Assembly (NCBI GenBank): GCA_028293545.1
Contig: JAQGOP010000046.1
Coordinates: forward strand, 62,001 to 126,000
DNA: 64,000 bases
Direction: 5' to 3'
Origin: Verrucomicrobiota bacterium
GTDB lineage: Bacteria; Verrucomicrobiota; Verrucomicrobiia; Opitutales; Opitutaceae
Under the pieces are notes generated by a model, which worked only from the letters and a program-made list of their open reading frames with translations, was not told the DNA's origin and did no database searches. The position numbers and the translations under genes were made by a program. This document shows positions 17,421 through 26,461 of this stretch, in pieces; the stretch's first letter is position 1, and each line of letters starts with the position of its first letter.

Positions 17421-18326
17421 ATGAAAACTCCTTCACATCGCGGCGCAGTGGTTCCGATGGTGACGCCCGTAACTGCGGGCGGCGAACTGGACGAACTCGC
17501 GGTGCGACGGATCCTCGATCGCTTCGTCGAAAATCAGCTCGGGGTTTTTGTGCTGGGCACGACAGGCGAAGCGGCCTCGGTCCCTCCCGAGATGCGCCGA
17601 CGATTGGTGCAACTCGCCACCGAACACGTGCGCGGACGCGTTCTGGTCTATGCAGGCATCGGCGACAACTGCGTGAGCAATTCGATCAAGGCCGCAGCTG
17701 AGTATCGGCGCGCGGGTGTCGATGCCGTGGTGGCGCTGCTTCCTTCGTACTACCTGCTCGAGGCGGAGGAAATCCGCCGTTACTTCGAACACGTCGCGCA
17801 AAATGTCAGTGGCCCCGTGCTCGTATATAATATCCCGCAGACGACGCGGATGTCGGTGCCGGTGGAAATTGTGGAGGCACTGAGCGGGATCCCAAATATT
17901 ATCGGCCTGAAAGATTCCGAAAATGCCCCCGGACGATTCGAGCGCATTGCCGAAATTTTCGGGGACCGGAAGGATTTCGCGTTGTTTGCCGGGGTCGCGT
18001 CGCTCTCGGTCAAAGCACTCCGCCTCGGGTTCACCGGACTGGTTCCGAGTTCCGGGAACCTCGTGCAGGTGGAGTGGAGGGAATTGCTCGAGCATGCCCG
18101 CCAAGGCCGGTGGGCCGAGGCCGAGGAACTCCAAGTGAAACTCAACGCCGTGGCGGCGATCTTTCAATCGAACCGCAGCCTGGGGCAGTCACTCGCGGCC
18201 TTGAAGGCGGCGATGGATTGCCGGGGCTTGTGCGGTCCGGAGGTGCTGCCGCCCTTGCAACGGATCGCGGATCCGGATCGCGCCAGGATCAAAGCCCAAC
18301 TGGAAGAACTGGAGCTGAAACCGTGA
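17421..18326 (+). CDS. DapA-family class I aldolase/synthase, copy 2
   Basis: A 301-residue protein closer to canonical dihydrodipicolinate synthases than copy 1. Motifs are VLGTTGEAASV, VLVYNIPQTT (Tyr) and IIGLKDSENAP (Schiff-base Lys), with a SGNLVQ segment near the C-terminal half. It begins one base after the iron-ADH stop, and its TGA overlaps the kinase GTG (GTGA), so the four genes 16271-20499 look translationally coupled. A role in lysine synthesis is unlikely in this context. Retro-aldol release of pyruvate from a 2-keto-3-deoxy acid is the natural inference. Confidence 0.87.
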   Translation: MKTPSHRGAVVPMVTPVTAGGELDELAVRRILDRFVENQLGVFVLGTTGEAASVPPEMRRRLVQLATEHVRGRVLVYAGIGDNCVSNSIKAAAEYRRAGVDAVVALLPSYYLLEAEEIRRYFEHVAQNVSGPVLVYNIPQTTRMSVPVEIVEALSGIPNIIGLKDSENAPGRFERIAEIFGDRKDFALFAGVASLSVKALRLGFTGLVPSSGNLVQVEWRELLEHARQGRWAEAEELQVKLNAVAAIFQSNRSLGQSLAALKAAMDCRGLCGPEVLPPLQRIADPDRARIKAQLEELELKP

Positions 18327-19483
18327 CGCACTCCCCAATCATCCATGTGCTGGCCGACGACCTGACAGGAGCGGCCGAGATTGCGGCGATCGGTCATCGC
18401 CTGGGCCGACGCGCCGCGGTGAAATTTGCCGGCGGAAAAGCGGAGGAACGGGAAGGGTCGTTCACGGTGACGACGACGGAAACCCGGCTTGCTCCACCGG
18501 AGCGAGCCGCGCGCATCGCAGCCGACGCGGCTCACCGGCTGAGCCAGCGATCTTCAGGCCTGATTTTCAAGAAAGTGGATTCGGTGCTGCGCGGATCCGT
18601 CGCGGCTGAAGTGATGGCCATCGCCCAGGCGCTCGGCAAACGGACGGTCCTGATCGTCCCCAACAATCCGGGACAGGGCAGGGTGATCCGCGGCGGCCGT
18701 TACCTGATCGACGGCGTCCCGCTCGACGCCACGGACTTTCGCGCGGATCCACACCATCCGGCGACTTCGTCAAATGTCGCCGAGCTAATCGGCGAGGCCT
18801 CCGTGGTCTTCACCCTGAAGGACGTCAATTTCCCTTCGGGCATTGTGATCGGTGAAGCGGGGAATGCAGCCGACCTGGCGGCTTGGGCGGGGCGAATCGA
18901 CGACACCATTCTGCCGGCGGGCGGCGCAGAATTTTTCATGGCGCTGACGGTTGCGGCTGGCTGGGTGAAAGTCGGACCCGTTCCACAGGAAATCGGGATC
19001 GACGGTCCGACGCTCTGGATTTGCGGGACCACTGCACCGTCGCGAACCGCCGCCTTGCAACGAGCGCGAAGTCTCGGCGCGACCCTGCTCTCGATCTCGA
19101 TCTCCCTTGGAGCAGACCAAGAGCTTGCCTGCTTCGACGAGGTGGAAGCGGCTCTGACCTGCGCGCCGCTTGTGGCCCTGATGATAGATGGTCCGGTGGG
19201 CCAGCATCCGGATGGCGCGGTCCCCATTCGTGAGGTGCTCGCGCGCACGGCGTGCGCGATGATTCAGCGCGGCGCGTGCCGGCATCTCATGCTCGAAGGC
19301 GGCGCCACGGCCGCGTCCGTGCTGACGGCCTTGGGCTGGGACTTTCTTACCGTAGTCCATGAATGGGCGCCCGGAACGGTTACGCTTTCCCCGACGGCTC
19401 AGCCCGACGCGCGGGTCACCCTGAAACCCGGAAGCTATACCTGGCCCGAATCCCTTTGGCGGGCGGTCGTCGCGAAAAACTGA
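18323..19483 (+). CDS. four-carbon acid sugar kinase family protein (DUF1537)
   Basis: A 386-residue kinase of the OtnK/DtnK family. The N-terminal substrate domain opens with HVLADDLTGAAEIAAIG and contains IFKKVDSVLRGSVAAEV, both diagnostic. The C-terminal nucleotide domain carries MLEGGATAASVLTALGW. GTG 18323 overlaps the upstream stop and matches the conserved N terminus; a longer upstream frame is only a shadow of the aldolase gene. Family members phosphorylate D-threonate, D-erythronate, L-threonate, 3-oxotetronates or 3-oxo-isoapionate. The next gene encodes a PdxA-like enzyme, the known partner for oxidative decarboxylation of the 4-phosphate to dihydroxyacetone phosphate. Confidence 0.92.
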   Translation: MTHSPIIHVLADDLTGAAEIAAIGHRLGRRAAVKFAGGKAEEREGSFTVTTTETRLAPPERAARIAADAAHRLSQRSSGLIFKKVDSVLRGSVAAEVMAIAQALGKRTVLIVPNNPGQGRVIRGGRYLIDGVPLDATDFRADPHHPATSSNVAELIGEASVVFTLKDVNFPSGIVIGEAGNAADLAAWAGRIDDTILPAGGAEFFMALTVAAGWVKVGPVPQEIGIDGPTLWICGTTAPSRTAALQRARSLGATLLSISISLGADQELACFDEVEAALTCAPLVALMIDGPVGQHPDGAVPIREVLARTACAMIQRGACRHLMLEGGATAASVLTALGWDFLTVVHEWAPGTVTLSPTAQPDARVTLKPGSYTWPESLWRAVVAKN

Positions 19484-19488
19484 CTTTC

Positions 19489-20499
19489 ATGGCCGTAACA
19501 CTTCCACTCCTTGGACTCACGATGGGGGACCCGGCTGGCACGGGACCCGAGCTGATCGTCAAAGCGCTCATTGAACCTGAAGTGAGAGCGGCCTGCCGCC
19601 CGCTGGTGATCGGGGATGCCGCGGTGCTGCGCGACGCGGCGCGGATTGTCGGCCTCGCCTCGGAAGTGCGCGTGGTTCGTTCTCCGTCCGAAGTGACCGG
19701 CAGTGCTGGTGTGGTCGAGGTCCTGGATTTGGCGAACATGCCGCTGGCCGAACTTCGCCGCGCAGAGGCCAGCCCACAGGCGGGCGAAGCCGCTTATCAA
19801 TACATCCTCCGAGCCGTGGAACTGGCGCGGCGGGGCGAGATCGATGGCGTCGTCACTTCCGCGATCAACAAGGCCGCGCTCCACGCGGCCGGTCATGCCT
19901 TCGATGGTCACACCGAGCTGCTCGCGGAACTCTGTGGGCAGCCCAAGGTGACGATGATGCTCGTCGCGGGCCGCCTGCGCATCAGCCACGTGAGCACGCA
20001 CGTCGCGCTGCGCGAGGCCATCGCGCGGGTGCGGCCGGAACGGATCGGGGAGGTGATCGATCTTACGGTCGGAGGTCTCCGTCAGCTTGGGATCCACGAT
20101 CCGCGGATCGCGGTCGCGGGATTGAATCCGCATGCGAGCGAGGGCGGAATTTTCGGGGACGAGGAGGCGCGAGCCATCACGCCGGCGATTGAGGCAGCCT
20201 GCAATCGAGGGCACCGCGTGACCGGGCCGTATCCGGGCGACACGATTTTTTTCCGCGCGTCGCAGGGCGAGTTCGACGCCGTCGTGGCCATGTACCACGA
20301 CCAGGGTCACATCGCCGCGAAGATGCTCGGGATCTGGCAGGGAGTGAATGTCACGATCGGCCTTCCGATCATCCGCACCTCCGTCGAGCACGGCACGGAC
20401 TTTCAGAACGCGGGCCGCGGGACGGGGGATCCGCGCAGTCTCATCGAGGCCATCAAGCTCGCGGCCGTCATGGCCAGGCGGCGAGGGAAGAACGAGTGA
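19489..20499 (+). CDS. PdxA-like 4-phospho-(hydroxy)acid dehydrogenase (PdxA2 type)
   Basis: A 336-residue dehydrogenase starting at ATG 19489 with LGLTMGDPAGTGPELIVKAL, the family N-terminal motif. Metal-binding His lie in HAFDGHTELLAEL, and a further conserved block is MYHDQGHIAAKM. GLNPHASEGGIFGDEE and IIRTSVEHGTDFQNAGRGTGD are also typical. True PdxA makes pyridoxal phosphate, but the copy linked to a DUF1537 kinase is usually PdxA2, which oxidises 4-phospho-D-threonate or -erythronate to dihydroxyacetone phosphate plus CO2. The immediate linkage here (5-bp gap) supports the catabolic role, and confidence in the family is high. Confidence 0.92.
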   Translation: MAVTLPLLGLTMGDPAGTGPELIVKALIEPEVRAACRPLVIGDAAVLRDAARIVGLASEVRVVRSPSEVTGSAGVVEVLDLANMPLAELRRAEASPQAGEAAYQYILRAVELARRGEIDGVVTSAINKAALHAAGHAFDGHTELLAELCGQPKVTMMLVAGRLRISHVSTHVALREAIARVRPERIGEVIDLTVGGLRQLGIHDPRIAVAGLNPHASEGGIFGDEEARAITPAIEAACNRGHRVTGPYPGDTIFFRASQGEFDAVVAMYHDQGHIAAKMLGIWQGVNVTIGLPIIRTSVEHGTDFQNAGRGTGDPRSLIEAIKLAAVMARRRGKNE

Positions 20500-20555
20500 G
20501 CCCCAATCACTCTCCGTCACTGGCGGACAGTCGTTCCAAACCCACCAATTTTTCC

Positions 20556-23015
20556 ATGAAAGCACATCGTAATTTCACCGAGGGCCTGTTCCTCGCCGCC
20601 GTCTTGCTCGGAGGCATGGATCTCCGGGCCGCGTCCTCGGCCGCCGCCTTCACCAATACCGTTGGGCTCACCCTGGTGCCGGTCGCGCCTGGTGATTTCC
20701 TGATGGGCGAATCGAACCCGGTGCCCTCCTCGGTGGGCGGACCTTCGTATGCGACGCGGGGCGATTGGGATGAACGGCCGGTCCATCGGGTTGGGATCAC
20801 CCAAGGTTTTTTCATTTCCCAGACGCCCGTCACGCAGGAAGCATTCGCGCAATTTCGCGCTGCATCTACCGGGGTCGATTTCTTCGCTCCCTATGTGGCG
20901 GGGGTCAGTTGGGAGGAGGCGGAAGCGTTCTGCGCATGGCTGGGTAAAAAAGAGGGCCGGACCTACCGGTTGCCCACCGAGGCGGAATGGGAGTACGCCG
21001 CGAGGGCTGGAACGAAAACATTGTTCTGGTCGGGCGCGACTTCCCCTGAACGCGACGCCCCCAATCCCTGGGGACTTAAGGACGTGGGCACCGGCCTGCC
21101 GGAGTGGTGTTTCGACTGGCACGGGCGCTACCCCGCAGGCGACCAAGTCGATCCGGTGGGACCGGCTCGCGGGCTCGCGCGGGTCGTGCGCGGCGGTGGC
21201 CTTGAAACGCGTGAACCGGAAGCGACGGAGAAAAATGTCCCGCGCCTCGGTTACACTCCGACGAAATGGCGTGTGCCGGATGCGTACTATCGCCGGAGCG
21301 CGAATCGAGCCAGCATGCTCCCAACCGTCGAATCAGCGCCGGGCCGCCTGGTCCATTATATTGGATTTCGCGTCGTGGTCGGGGCGTTGCCGTCGACGAA
21401 GGCATGGCAGGTCGATCGGCCTTTTCCCCTCGATGCCGTGCTGCAGACCACCGACGCCCGCCAGGGCCCGTCGCCGAAAAAACCCTATTTCCGCGCGCGG
21501 CCGATCTTGCCGATCCCGCCCGAAGACGACCAAGGCGGCGCCACCGAGGCGGCGGGAGTCGATCCCGCCGTGCTGCCACATATTCATAGCGGCGGGATCG
21601 CCGTGATGCCCAATGGTGACGTGCTCCAGGTCAGCTTCGCCGCGAGCACGCCACACACGGAATACGAAGCCAACACGACCATGGTGGTTTCGCGCCTGCG
21701 ACGGGGCGCGGCCGAGTGGGATATGCCGGAGCTGTTTTATGACCTCGCTGACATCAACGACCAGTCCGCGCTGCTGTGGAACGACGAGGGCCGGGTGTGG
21801 TTCGCCGGCGGGGGACGTTATTTTGGCGACGTGCGGTTCAAGTTCTCCACCACCACCGACAGTGGCGCGACTTGGAGCGACCTGACGCTGGCGCGCGTGA
21901 CTGCCCAGCACGCCTTTGTGGAAGCCCAGCCGATCAACTCAATGTTCCGCGGCGCTCCGGGGCGGACGATTTACCTGGGTGCTGACGCCAAGGGCGGCTC
22001 CTCGATGCTCTGGGCGACGGCGGACGAAGGGCGGACCTGGGTCGACACCGGCGGGCGAACAGCTGGACGGCACACGACATTCGTCGAGCTCAAAGACGGC
22101 CGGTTTCTCGGCATGGGCGGGAAGCTCACTCACCTCGATGGGTTCATGCCGAAGGTTTATTCGGCGGACAACGGGCGCACGTGGTCCAAGGCGGAGAAGA
22201 CCGGTTTCCCTGCGCTCGGGCCGAACCAGCGACCGGTCATCCTGCGCCTGCGGAGCGGCCGACTGTTTTTTGCGGGGGATTACCAGCAGATCCTCGCCAA
22301 GAACAAACCGCCCGCCTCCATCACTGAACGCGGCGCGTATGTCGCGCTCTCGGAGGACGAGGGCGCCACCTGGCGAATGAAGGCCATCGACCTCGCGCTG
22401 CCGCACGAACAGGTCCGGATTCCAGGGCTCACGACGGAGTGGGGCGATGGTGGCGACCACGAATTCGGCACGATCGGGTACTGCGCGGCGACGCAGGCGG
22501 AGAATGGCGTGATCCACCTTCTCACCTCAATGAATCATCCCAGTCAGCACTTCGAATTCAACGAAGCATGGATTCTTTCCGACGCTCGCGGTGAGCAGAA
22601 TGTAACGGCGGAAGGCGAGGGCGCCGGCCCGGTCACAAAACACCAGGAACGGGATCAAGCGGGCCGGCTGACCGCGGAGTGGAGCGGACGCACCGCGGCC
22701 AGCGGTGACTTCGTCATGCATGGGACCGAACGGCTATATTTTTCCGATGGCTCAAAACACTACGAGGTGACCTATATATTCGGCCACAAGTCGGGACCGG
22801 AGACGCTGTGGCGAGCCGACGGCACAGTGGTCTGGCAGAGGCAGCATCGACCGGACGGTACGTCGGTGTGGACGCAGTTTTGGGCCAATGGTCGCAAGAA
22901 ATCCGAATCGACCTGGAGAAATTTCCGCGCCGACGGGCTCGCCATGCTCTGGAACGAGGACGGCCAAGTGTCTTCCCGGAAAACCTTCAAGGACGGCGTC
23001 CTGTTGAGCCCATGA
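20556..23015 (+). CDS. secreted FGE-sulfatase / sialidase-fold / MORN-repeat fusion protein
   Basis: An 819-residue protein with a signal peptide (FTEGLFLAAVLLGGMDLRAAS) and three domains. Residues about 30-290 are a formylglycine-generating-enzyme fold (PGDFLMGE, VSWEEAEAFCAWL, YRLPTEAEWEYAARAG, VRGGGLE, GFRVVVG). Residues about 330-700 are a BNR/sialidase propeller (TTDSGATWSD, TADEGRTWVD, SADNGRTWSK, SEDEGATWRM). Residues about 720-819 are MORN-2/YwqK-type repeats (LYFSDGSKHYE, TLWRADGTVVW, QFWANGRKKSE, MLWNEDGQVSSRK). The FGE part lacks the C-terminal Cys pair used for sulfatase activation, so it is probably a binding or structural fold. GTG 20496 is an alternative start overlapping pdxA, but ATG 20556 gives a better export signal. 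Confidence 0.85.
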   Translation: MKAHRNFTEGLFLAAVLLGGMDLRAASSAAAFTNTVGLTLVPVAPGDFLMGESNPVPSSVGGPSYATRGDWDERPVHRVGITQGFFISQTPVTQEAFAQFRAASTGVDFFAPYVAGVSWEEAEAFCAWLGKKEGRTYRLPTEAEWEYAARAGTKTLFWSGATSPERDAPNPWGLKDVGTGLPEWCFDWHGRYPAGDQVDPVGPARGLARVVRGGGLETREPEATEKNVPRLGYTPTKWRVPDAYYRRSANRASMLPTVESAPGRLVHYIGFRVVVGALPSTKAWQVDRPFPLDAVLQTTDARQGPSPKKPYFRARPILPIPPEDDQGGATEAAGVDPAVLPHIHSGGIAVMPNGDVLQVSFAASTPHTEYEANTTMVVSRLRRGAAEWDMPELFYDLADINDQSALLWNDEGRVWFAGGGRYFGDVRFKFSTTTDSGATWSDLTLARVTAQHAFVEAQPINSMFRGAPGRTIYLGADAKGGSSMLWATADEGRTWVDTGGRTAGRHTTFVELKDGRFLGMGGKLTHLDGFMPKVYSADNGRTWSKAEKTGFPALGPNQRPVILRLRSGRLFFAGDYQQILAKNKPPASITERGAYVALSEDEGATWRMKAIDLALPHEQVRIPGLTTEWGDGGDHEFGTIGYCAATQAENGVIHLLTSMNHPSQHFEFNEAWILSDARGEQNVTAEGEGAGPVTKHQERDQAGRLTAEWSGRTAASGDFVMHGTERLYFSDGSKHYEVTYIFGHKSGPETLWRADGTVVWQRQHRPDGTSVWTQFWANGRKKSESTWRNFRADGLAMLWNEDGQVSSRKTFKDGVLLSP

Positions 23016-23046
23016 TCAGCCCGATCCTTCAGTCTGGACACCGCCG

Positions 23047-24615
23047 ATGAACTCCCTCCGCTGGCTGGATCTCATTGTCATCGTTGTCTACATGGCGGCA
23101 ATGCTGATGGTCGGGCGGCGATTTGCGCGCCGTCAGACGACCACCGAAGCCTACTTCGTGGCCAATCGCTCGATCCCGCGCTGGGCGATGGGCGTTTCGA
23201 TCTACGCCACGCTGATCACAAGCATCACGTTCATCGCCTATCCCGGATCGGCGTATGCCGGCAACTGGAGTGAAATGGTGCCGGGGTTCATGGTGATCGG
23301 CGTGCTCATCATCGTGGGCCTCGTGATCATCCCGTTCTTCCGGCACGCGATCGGGATGAGCGTCTACGAATATTTCGAACAGCGCTTCGGCTATCCGGTG
23401 CGAGCCTACGGCGCTTTCGCCTTCGCGATGGGGCATTTTTCCAAGATGGGTTTTGTTTTCTATACGCTCGCACTCACGGTCGCGAGCATCACGGGCTGGA
23501 ACATCTACGTGGTGATGCTGGCCACCAGCGCCGTCACGATTTACTATACAGTGATCGGAGGCCTCGAAGCCGTGATCTGGACCGATGTGATCCAGGGTTT
23601 CGTCAAATGCCTGGGCATCTTCATCTGCATCGGCTGCCTGCTTTGGCTGATGCCAGGCGGGCCGTCGGCGGCCTTTCACCTGGCTTGGGACGCGAAAAAA
23701 TTCAGCCTCGGCACCCTCGATTTTAACCTGACCAACAAGACGAGCATCGGGCTGATGTCGACCTACGGCTTTTTCTGGTATCTCCAGAAATATACGGCCG
23801 ACCAGACGCTAGTTCAGCGCTACCTCGTGGCCCGCAGCGATCGCGAGGCATTGCAAGGTGTCGCACTCGGCGCGCTCCTCTGCGTGCCGGCCTGGGCGCT
23901 GTTCATGCTGATCGGCACGCTGACGTGGGCCTATTATCAACTTTCCCACGAGGCCTTGCCGGCCTTTGTGGACAAAGCGGATAAGGTCTTTCCGTATTTT
24001 CTCGCGACGAAAGTGCCCGCGGGCCTGGCGGGCCTGTTCATGGCTTCGCTCTTCTCGGCTGCGATGGCGATGCTGTCGTCGGATCTCAATTGCCTCTCGC
24101 TCGTGGGGGTCGAGGACTTTTACCGACGGATCCGGCCGAAGTCGACGAACGCTCAGCAGCTGGCAATGGGCAAGGTCATCATCCTGATCTGTGGTCTCCT
24201 GAGCGTTTTGATTGCCATCATCATCGCCTGGAAATCGGAGCGCGTGCTGGCTTTCTATTTCACCGTCTCGTCCATCGTGGCTGGCGGTCTGGCGGGACTT
24301 TTCCTGCTGGCTTTCCTTTGTCCCCGCGCGAACCGGCAAGGCGCGACGTGCGGAATTGTCGCCTGCCTGGCCTTCACCACTTATGCGACGCTCACCAGTG
24401 GCGCCGGGAGAACGCTCGATCTCGGCCATTTCAATTTTACGTGGTCGACGCTGACCATCGGCGCCATCGGGCATCTCGTGCTGCTCGTTGTCGGCTATGC
24501 GGCGAGTTTTGCGTTCCCCGCGCCCGCTCCGGCCAACCGCAGTGCCACGCTTTGGGGCTGGTTGGAGCGGAGGCGCACGTCGGCCGATGCGACCGTGAAG
24601 GCCAGCACTCTCTAA
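23047..24615 (+). CDS. sodium/solute symporter (SSS family)
   Basis: A 522-residue, about 13-helix LeuT-fold transporter. Family signatures include GRRFARRQTTTEAYFVANRS near the N terminus, ITSITFIAYPGSAYAGNW in helix 2, VIGGLEAVIWTDVIQG, and AALFSAAMAMLSS-type residues (SLFSAAMAMLSSDLNCLS) at the Na2 site, with Ser-Ser. SSS members import sugars, sialic acid, amino acids and organic acids with Na+. As the third inner-membrane carrier in this locus it probably serves a different breakdown product from the two MFS permeases. It lies 31 bp after the fusion gene. Confidence 0.92.
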   Translation: MNSLRWLDLIVIVVYMAAMLMVGRRFARRQTTTEAYFVANRSIPRWAMGVSIYATLITSITFIAYPGSAYAGNWSEMVPGFMVIGVLIIVGLVIIPFFRHAIGMSVYEYFEQRFGYPVRAYGAFAFAMGHFSKMGFVFYTLALTVASITGWNIYVVMLATSAVTIYYTVIGGLEAVIWTDVIQGFVKCLGIFICIGCLLWLMPGGPSAAFHLAWDAKKFSLGTLDFNLTNKTSIGLMSTYGFFWYLQKYTADQTLVQRYLVARSDREALQGVALGALLCVPAWALFMLIGTLTWAYYQLSHEALPAFVDKADKVFPYFLATKVPAGLAGLFMASLFSAAMAMLSSDLNCLSLVGVEDFYRRIRPKSTNAQQLAMGKVIILICGLLSVLIAIIIAWKSERVLAFYFTVSSIVAGGLAGLFLLAFLCPRANRQGATCGIVACLAFTTYATLTSGAGRTLDLGHFNFTWSTLTIGAIGHLVLLVVGYAASFAFPAPAPANRSATLWGWLERRRTSADATVKASTL

Positions 24616-24675
24616 ATGCCCGCGTGATCCGCGCAACGTCCGCTGCCTTCCATCAGCATTCGACCTTCTCCACCC

Positions 24676-26400
24676 ATGCCCATTCCCTATTCACGTCTCC
24701 TCCTGGCCTCGTTGGCGGCCACGCTTTCGGTCTGGTTCACGCAGTCTTCATCGGCGCAGCCAATCGCGCCGGCAGCTGAGGAAATCGATCGGGATCTTTT
24801 CGAGGTCACGATCACCGACCTGCAACGACTCTACGCGCAGCACAAGTACACCGTCACCGAAGTCACGCGTTGGCACCTCGCGCGCATCCATCGGTACAAT
24901 GGGATCTATCGCGCCGTCGAAACGGTGATGGAATCCGCCGCTCTGGCCGATGCCGCCCGCGAAGACGCCGAGGCCGCGAAAGGTGCGGGAACCCGCGGTC
25001 CGCTCTGGGGCGTGCCGATCGTCATCAAGGCCAACACCAGCATCGAGGGACAGGTCACGACCGACGGCTGGGAAGGCTTCACCCGCCGTGGTTACGAGTG
25101 CATCGCGCCGCGGGACGCGACGATTGTCGCGAAACTCCGGGCCGCCGGTGCGATCATTGTCGGGCATACCAACATGCCGGACTTCGCCAACTCCGACACG
25201 AACCGCGGCACTTCCTTCGGTCGAACCGGCAACGCTTACGACGTGCGCTTTTCTCCCGGTGGTTCCTCCGGCGGCACGGTCACCGCAGTGACGGGCAACA
25301 TGGCGGTGTTGGGCAACGGCACCGACACGGGAAACTCGATTCGCATGCCGGCAGCCACGAGCGGGCTGATCGGGGTTTTTCCCACCCGCGGCCTGGTCAG
25401 CACGGCGGGAATCGCCCCGCTCGACTGGCTGTTGGACAACACCGGACCGATCGCTCGCACGGTCACCGACGCCGCCATCGCGCTGTCCGTCATGGCCGGA
25501 GAGGATCCACTCGATCCCCGCACCGCGGATGCCATGGGAAAGGCGCAGCCTGGTCCTTACACGCGTTATCTTCAACCCGGCGCCCTCAAGGGGAAACGCT
25601 TCGGAGTGCCCGCGTTTATCCTGAAGGGATCCGGCATTCCGTTTCACGGTTTGCCGGCGGCGGTGACCGATGATGTCGCGGCAAAGCTCGAAGCGGAGGC
25701 GGTAACTCCGCTCCAGCCGGAGACGCTCGCGGCGTTCATGCGAGCCGTCGCGGAACTGCGCGCCGCCGGCGCGACCGTCGTGTTTGACGATTCCATTCTC
25801 CCCGAGCGTTTCGCCGCGACCGCGAGTCGCGTTGGCACCTATCCCTACGTGCGGGAGGGCATGGATAAATTCCTGAAGATGTTCGGACCCGCGCACTATC
25901 ACTCCGCGGCGGACTACGCGCGGGTGGTCGGAGCGCCGCTCGGCGACTGTGTGCTCGGCAAAGAGCCGGCCAACGCGCGCCTCGGCAATGTGACGGTCGT
26001 GCAGCGCAACCTCGAAGGTGATCCGGAAGCCGAGGCGAATTATTTTGGTCCGCGTCGCCGGACGCTGGAAGCTTACCTCGAACCGATGGAGCGGCTGCAC
26101 CTTGACGGCTATGTGTACCCGGCCATCCAGATGCCGCCGGTCGATGAAACGATGCCGCAAAACGGGCACCTGAGCGACGGTCCACATTCGGCGACGTCGT
26201 GGGTCAACATCCTCGGCGTCCCGGCGATCGTGGTCGTGGGCGGAGTTTATCCCGGTGGCATGCCGTTCGGTCTCGAATTTTCCGCGCGTCCTTGGCGCGA
26301 CGGCGAACTCCTCGGGTATGCCTATGCCTGGGAACAAGCGACCCGCCATCGCCGCCCACCTCTCATGGTCGAAAAGGGCCTGCTCCTGCAGGTCCCATGA
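24676..26400 (+). CDS. secreted amidase (amidase-signature family)
   Basis: A 574-residue protein with a signal peptide (RLLLASLAATLSVWFTQSSSAQ). The amidase-signature core shows the Lys in VPIVIKANTSIEG, the cis-Ser loop SPGGSSGGTVTAV and the nucleophile region NGTDTGNSIRMPAATSG. The usual GTDxGGS is GTDTGNS here, a substitution at the oxyanion loop that occurs in one subgroup of the family. The C-terminal half continues the fold to the WEQATRHRRPP helix typical of the family end. The enzyme hydrolyses amide bonds in the periplasm; an N-acyl or amidated sugar would fit the locus. It is 60 bp after the symporter gene. Confidence 0.88.
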   Translation: MPIPYSRLLLASLAATLSVWFTQSSSAQPIAPAAEEIDRDLFEVTITDLQRLYAQHKYTVTEVTRWHLARIHRYNGIYRAVETVMESAALADAAREDAEAAKGAGTRGPLWGVPIVIKANTSIEGQVTTDGWEGFTRRGYECIAPRDATIVAKLRAAGAIIVGHTNMPDFANSDTNRGTSFGRTGNAYDVRFSPGGSSGGTVTAVTGNMAVLGNGTDTGNSIRMPAATSGLIGVFPTRGLVSTAGIAPLDWLLDNTGPIARTVTDAAIALSVMAGEDPLDPRTADAMGKAQPGPYTRYLQPGALKGKRFGVPAFILKGSGIPFHGLPAAVTDDVAAKLEAEAVTPLQPETLAAFMRAVAELRAAGATVVFDDSILPERFAATASRVGTYPYVREGMDKFLKMFGPAHYHSAADYARVVGAPLGDCVLGKEPANARLGNVTVVQRNLEGDPEAEANYFGPRRRTLEAYLEPMERLHLDGYVYPAIQMPPVDETMPQNGHLSDGPHSATSWVNILGVPAIVVVGGVYPGGMPFGLEFSARPWRDGELLGYAYAWEQATRHRRPPLMVEKGLLLQVP

Positions 26401-26461
26401 AGCACGTGCGCATTCATCACCGCCTTATCCTCCCATTCCTTCAACCCCGCTCCTCACTATC

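Noticed and set aside
17421..18326. Lysine-biosynthetic dapA
   Set aside because: Operon context with acid-sugar kinase, PdxA-like enzyme and iron ADH argues for a catabolic aldolase although the motifs are canonical.
19489..20499. Pyridoxal-phosphate biosynthesis gene pdxA
   Set aside because: Direct linkage to a DUF1537 kinase marks the PdxA2 catabolic group.
20556..21420. Active sulfatase-modifying enzyme
   Set aside because: The FGE fold is clear but the Cys residues needed for formylglycine formation are not in place, and no sulfatase gene is nearby.
5365..23015. Ordinary N-acetylneuraminate catabolism
   Set aside because: No NanE, NanK, NagA or NagB homologue is present in the locus, and the kinase/PdxA pair fits a C4 acid sugar instead.
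24676..26400. Amidase inactivated by Gly to Asn at GTDTGNS
   Set aside because: GTDTGNS occurs in a recognised subgroup of the amidase-signature family, so the change alone is not evidence of inactivity.
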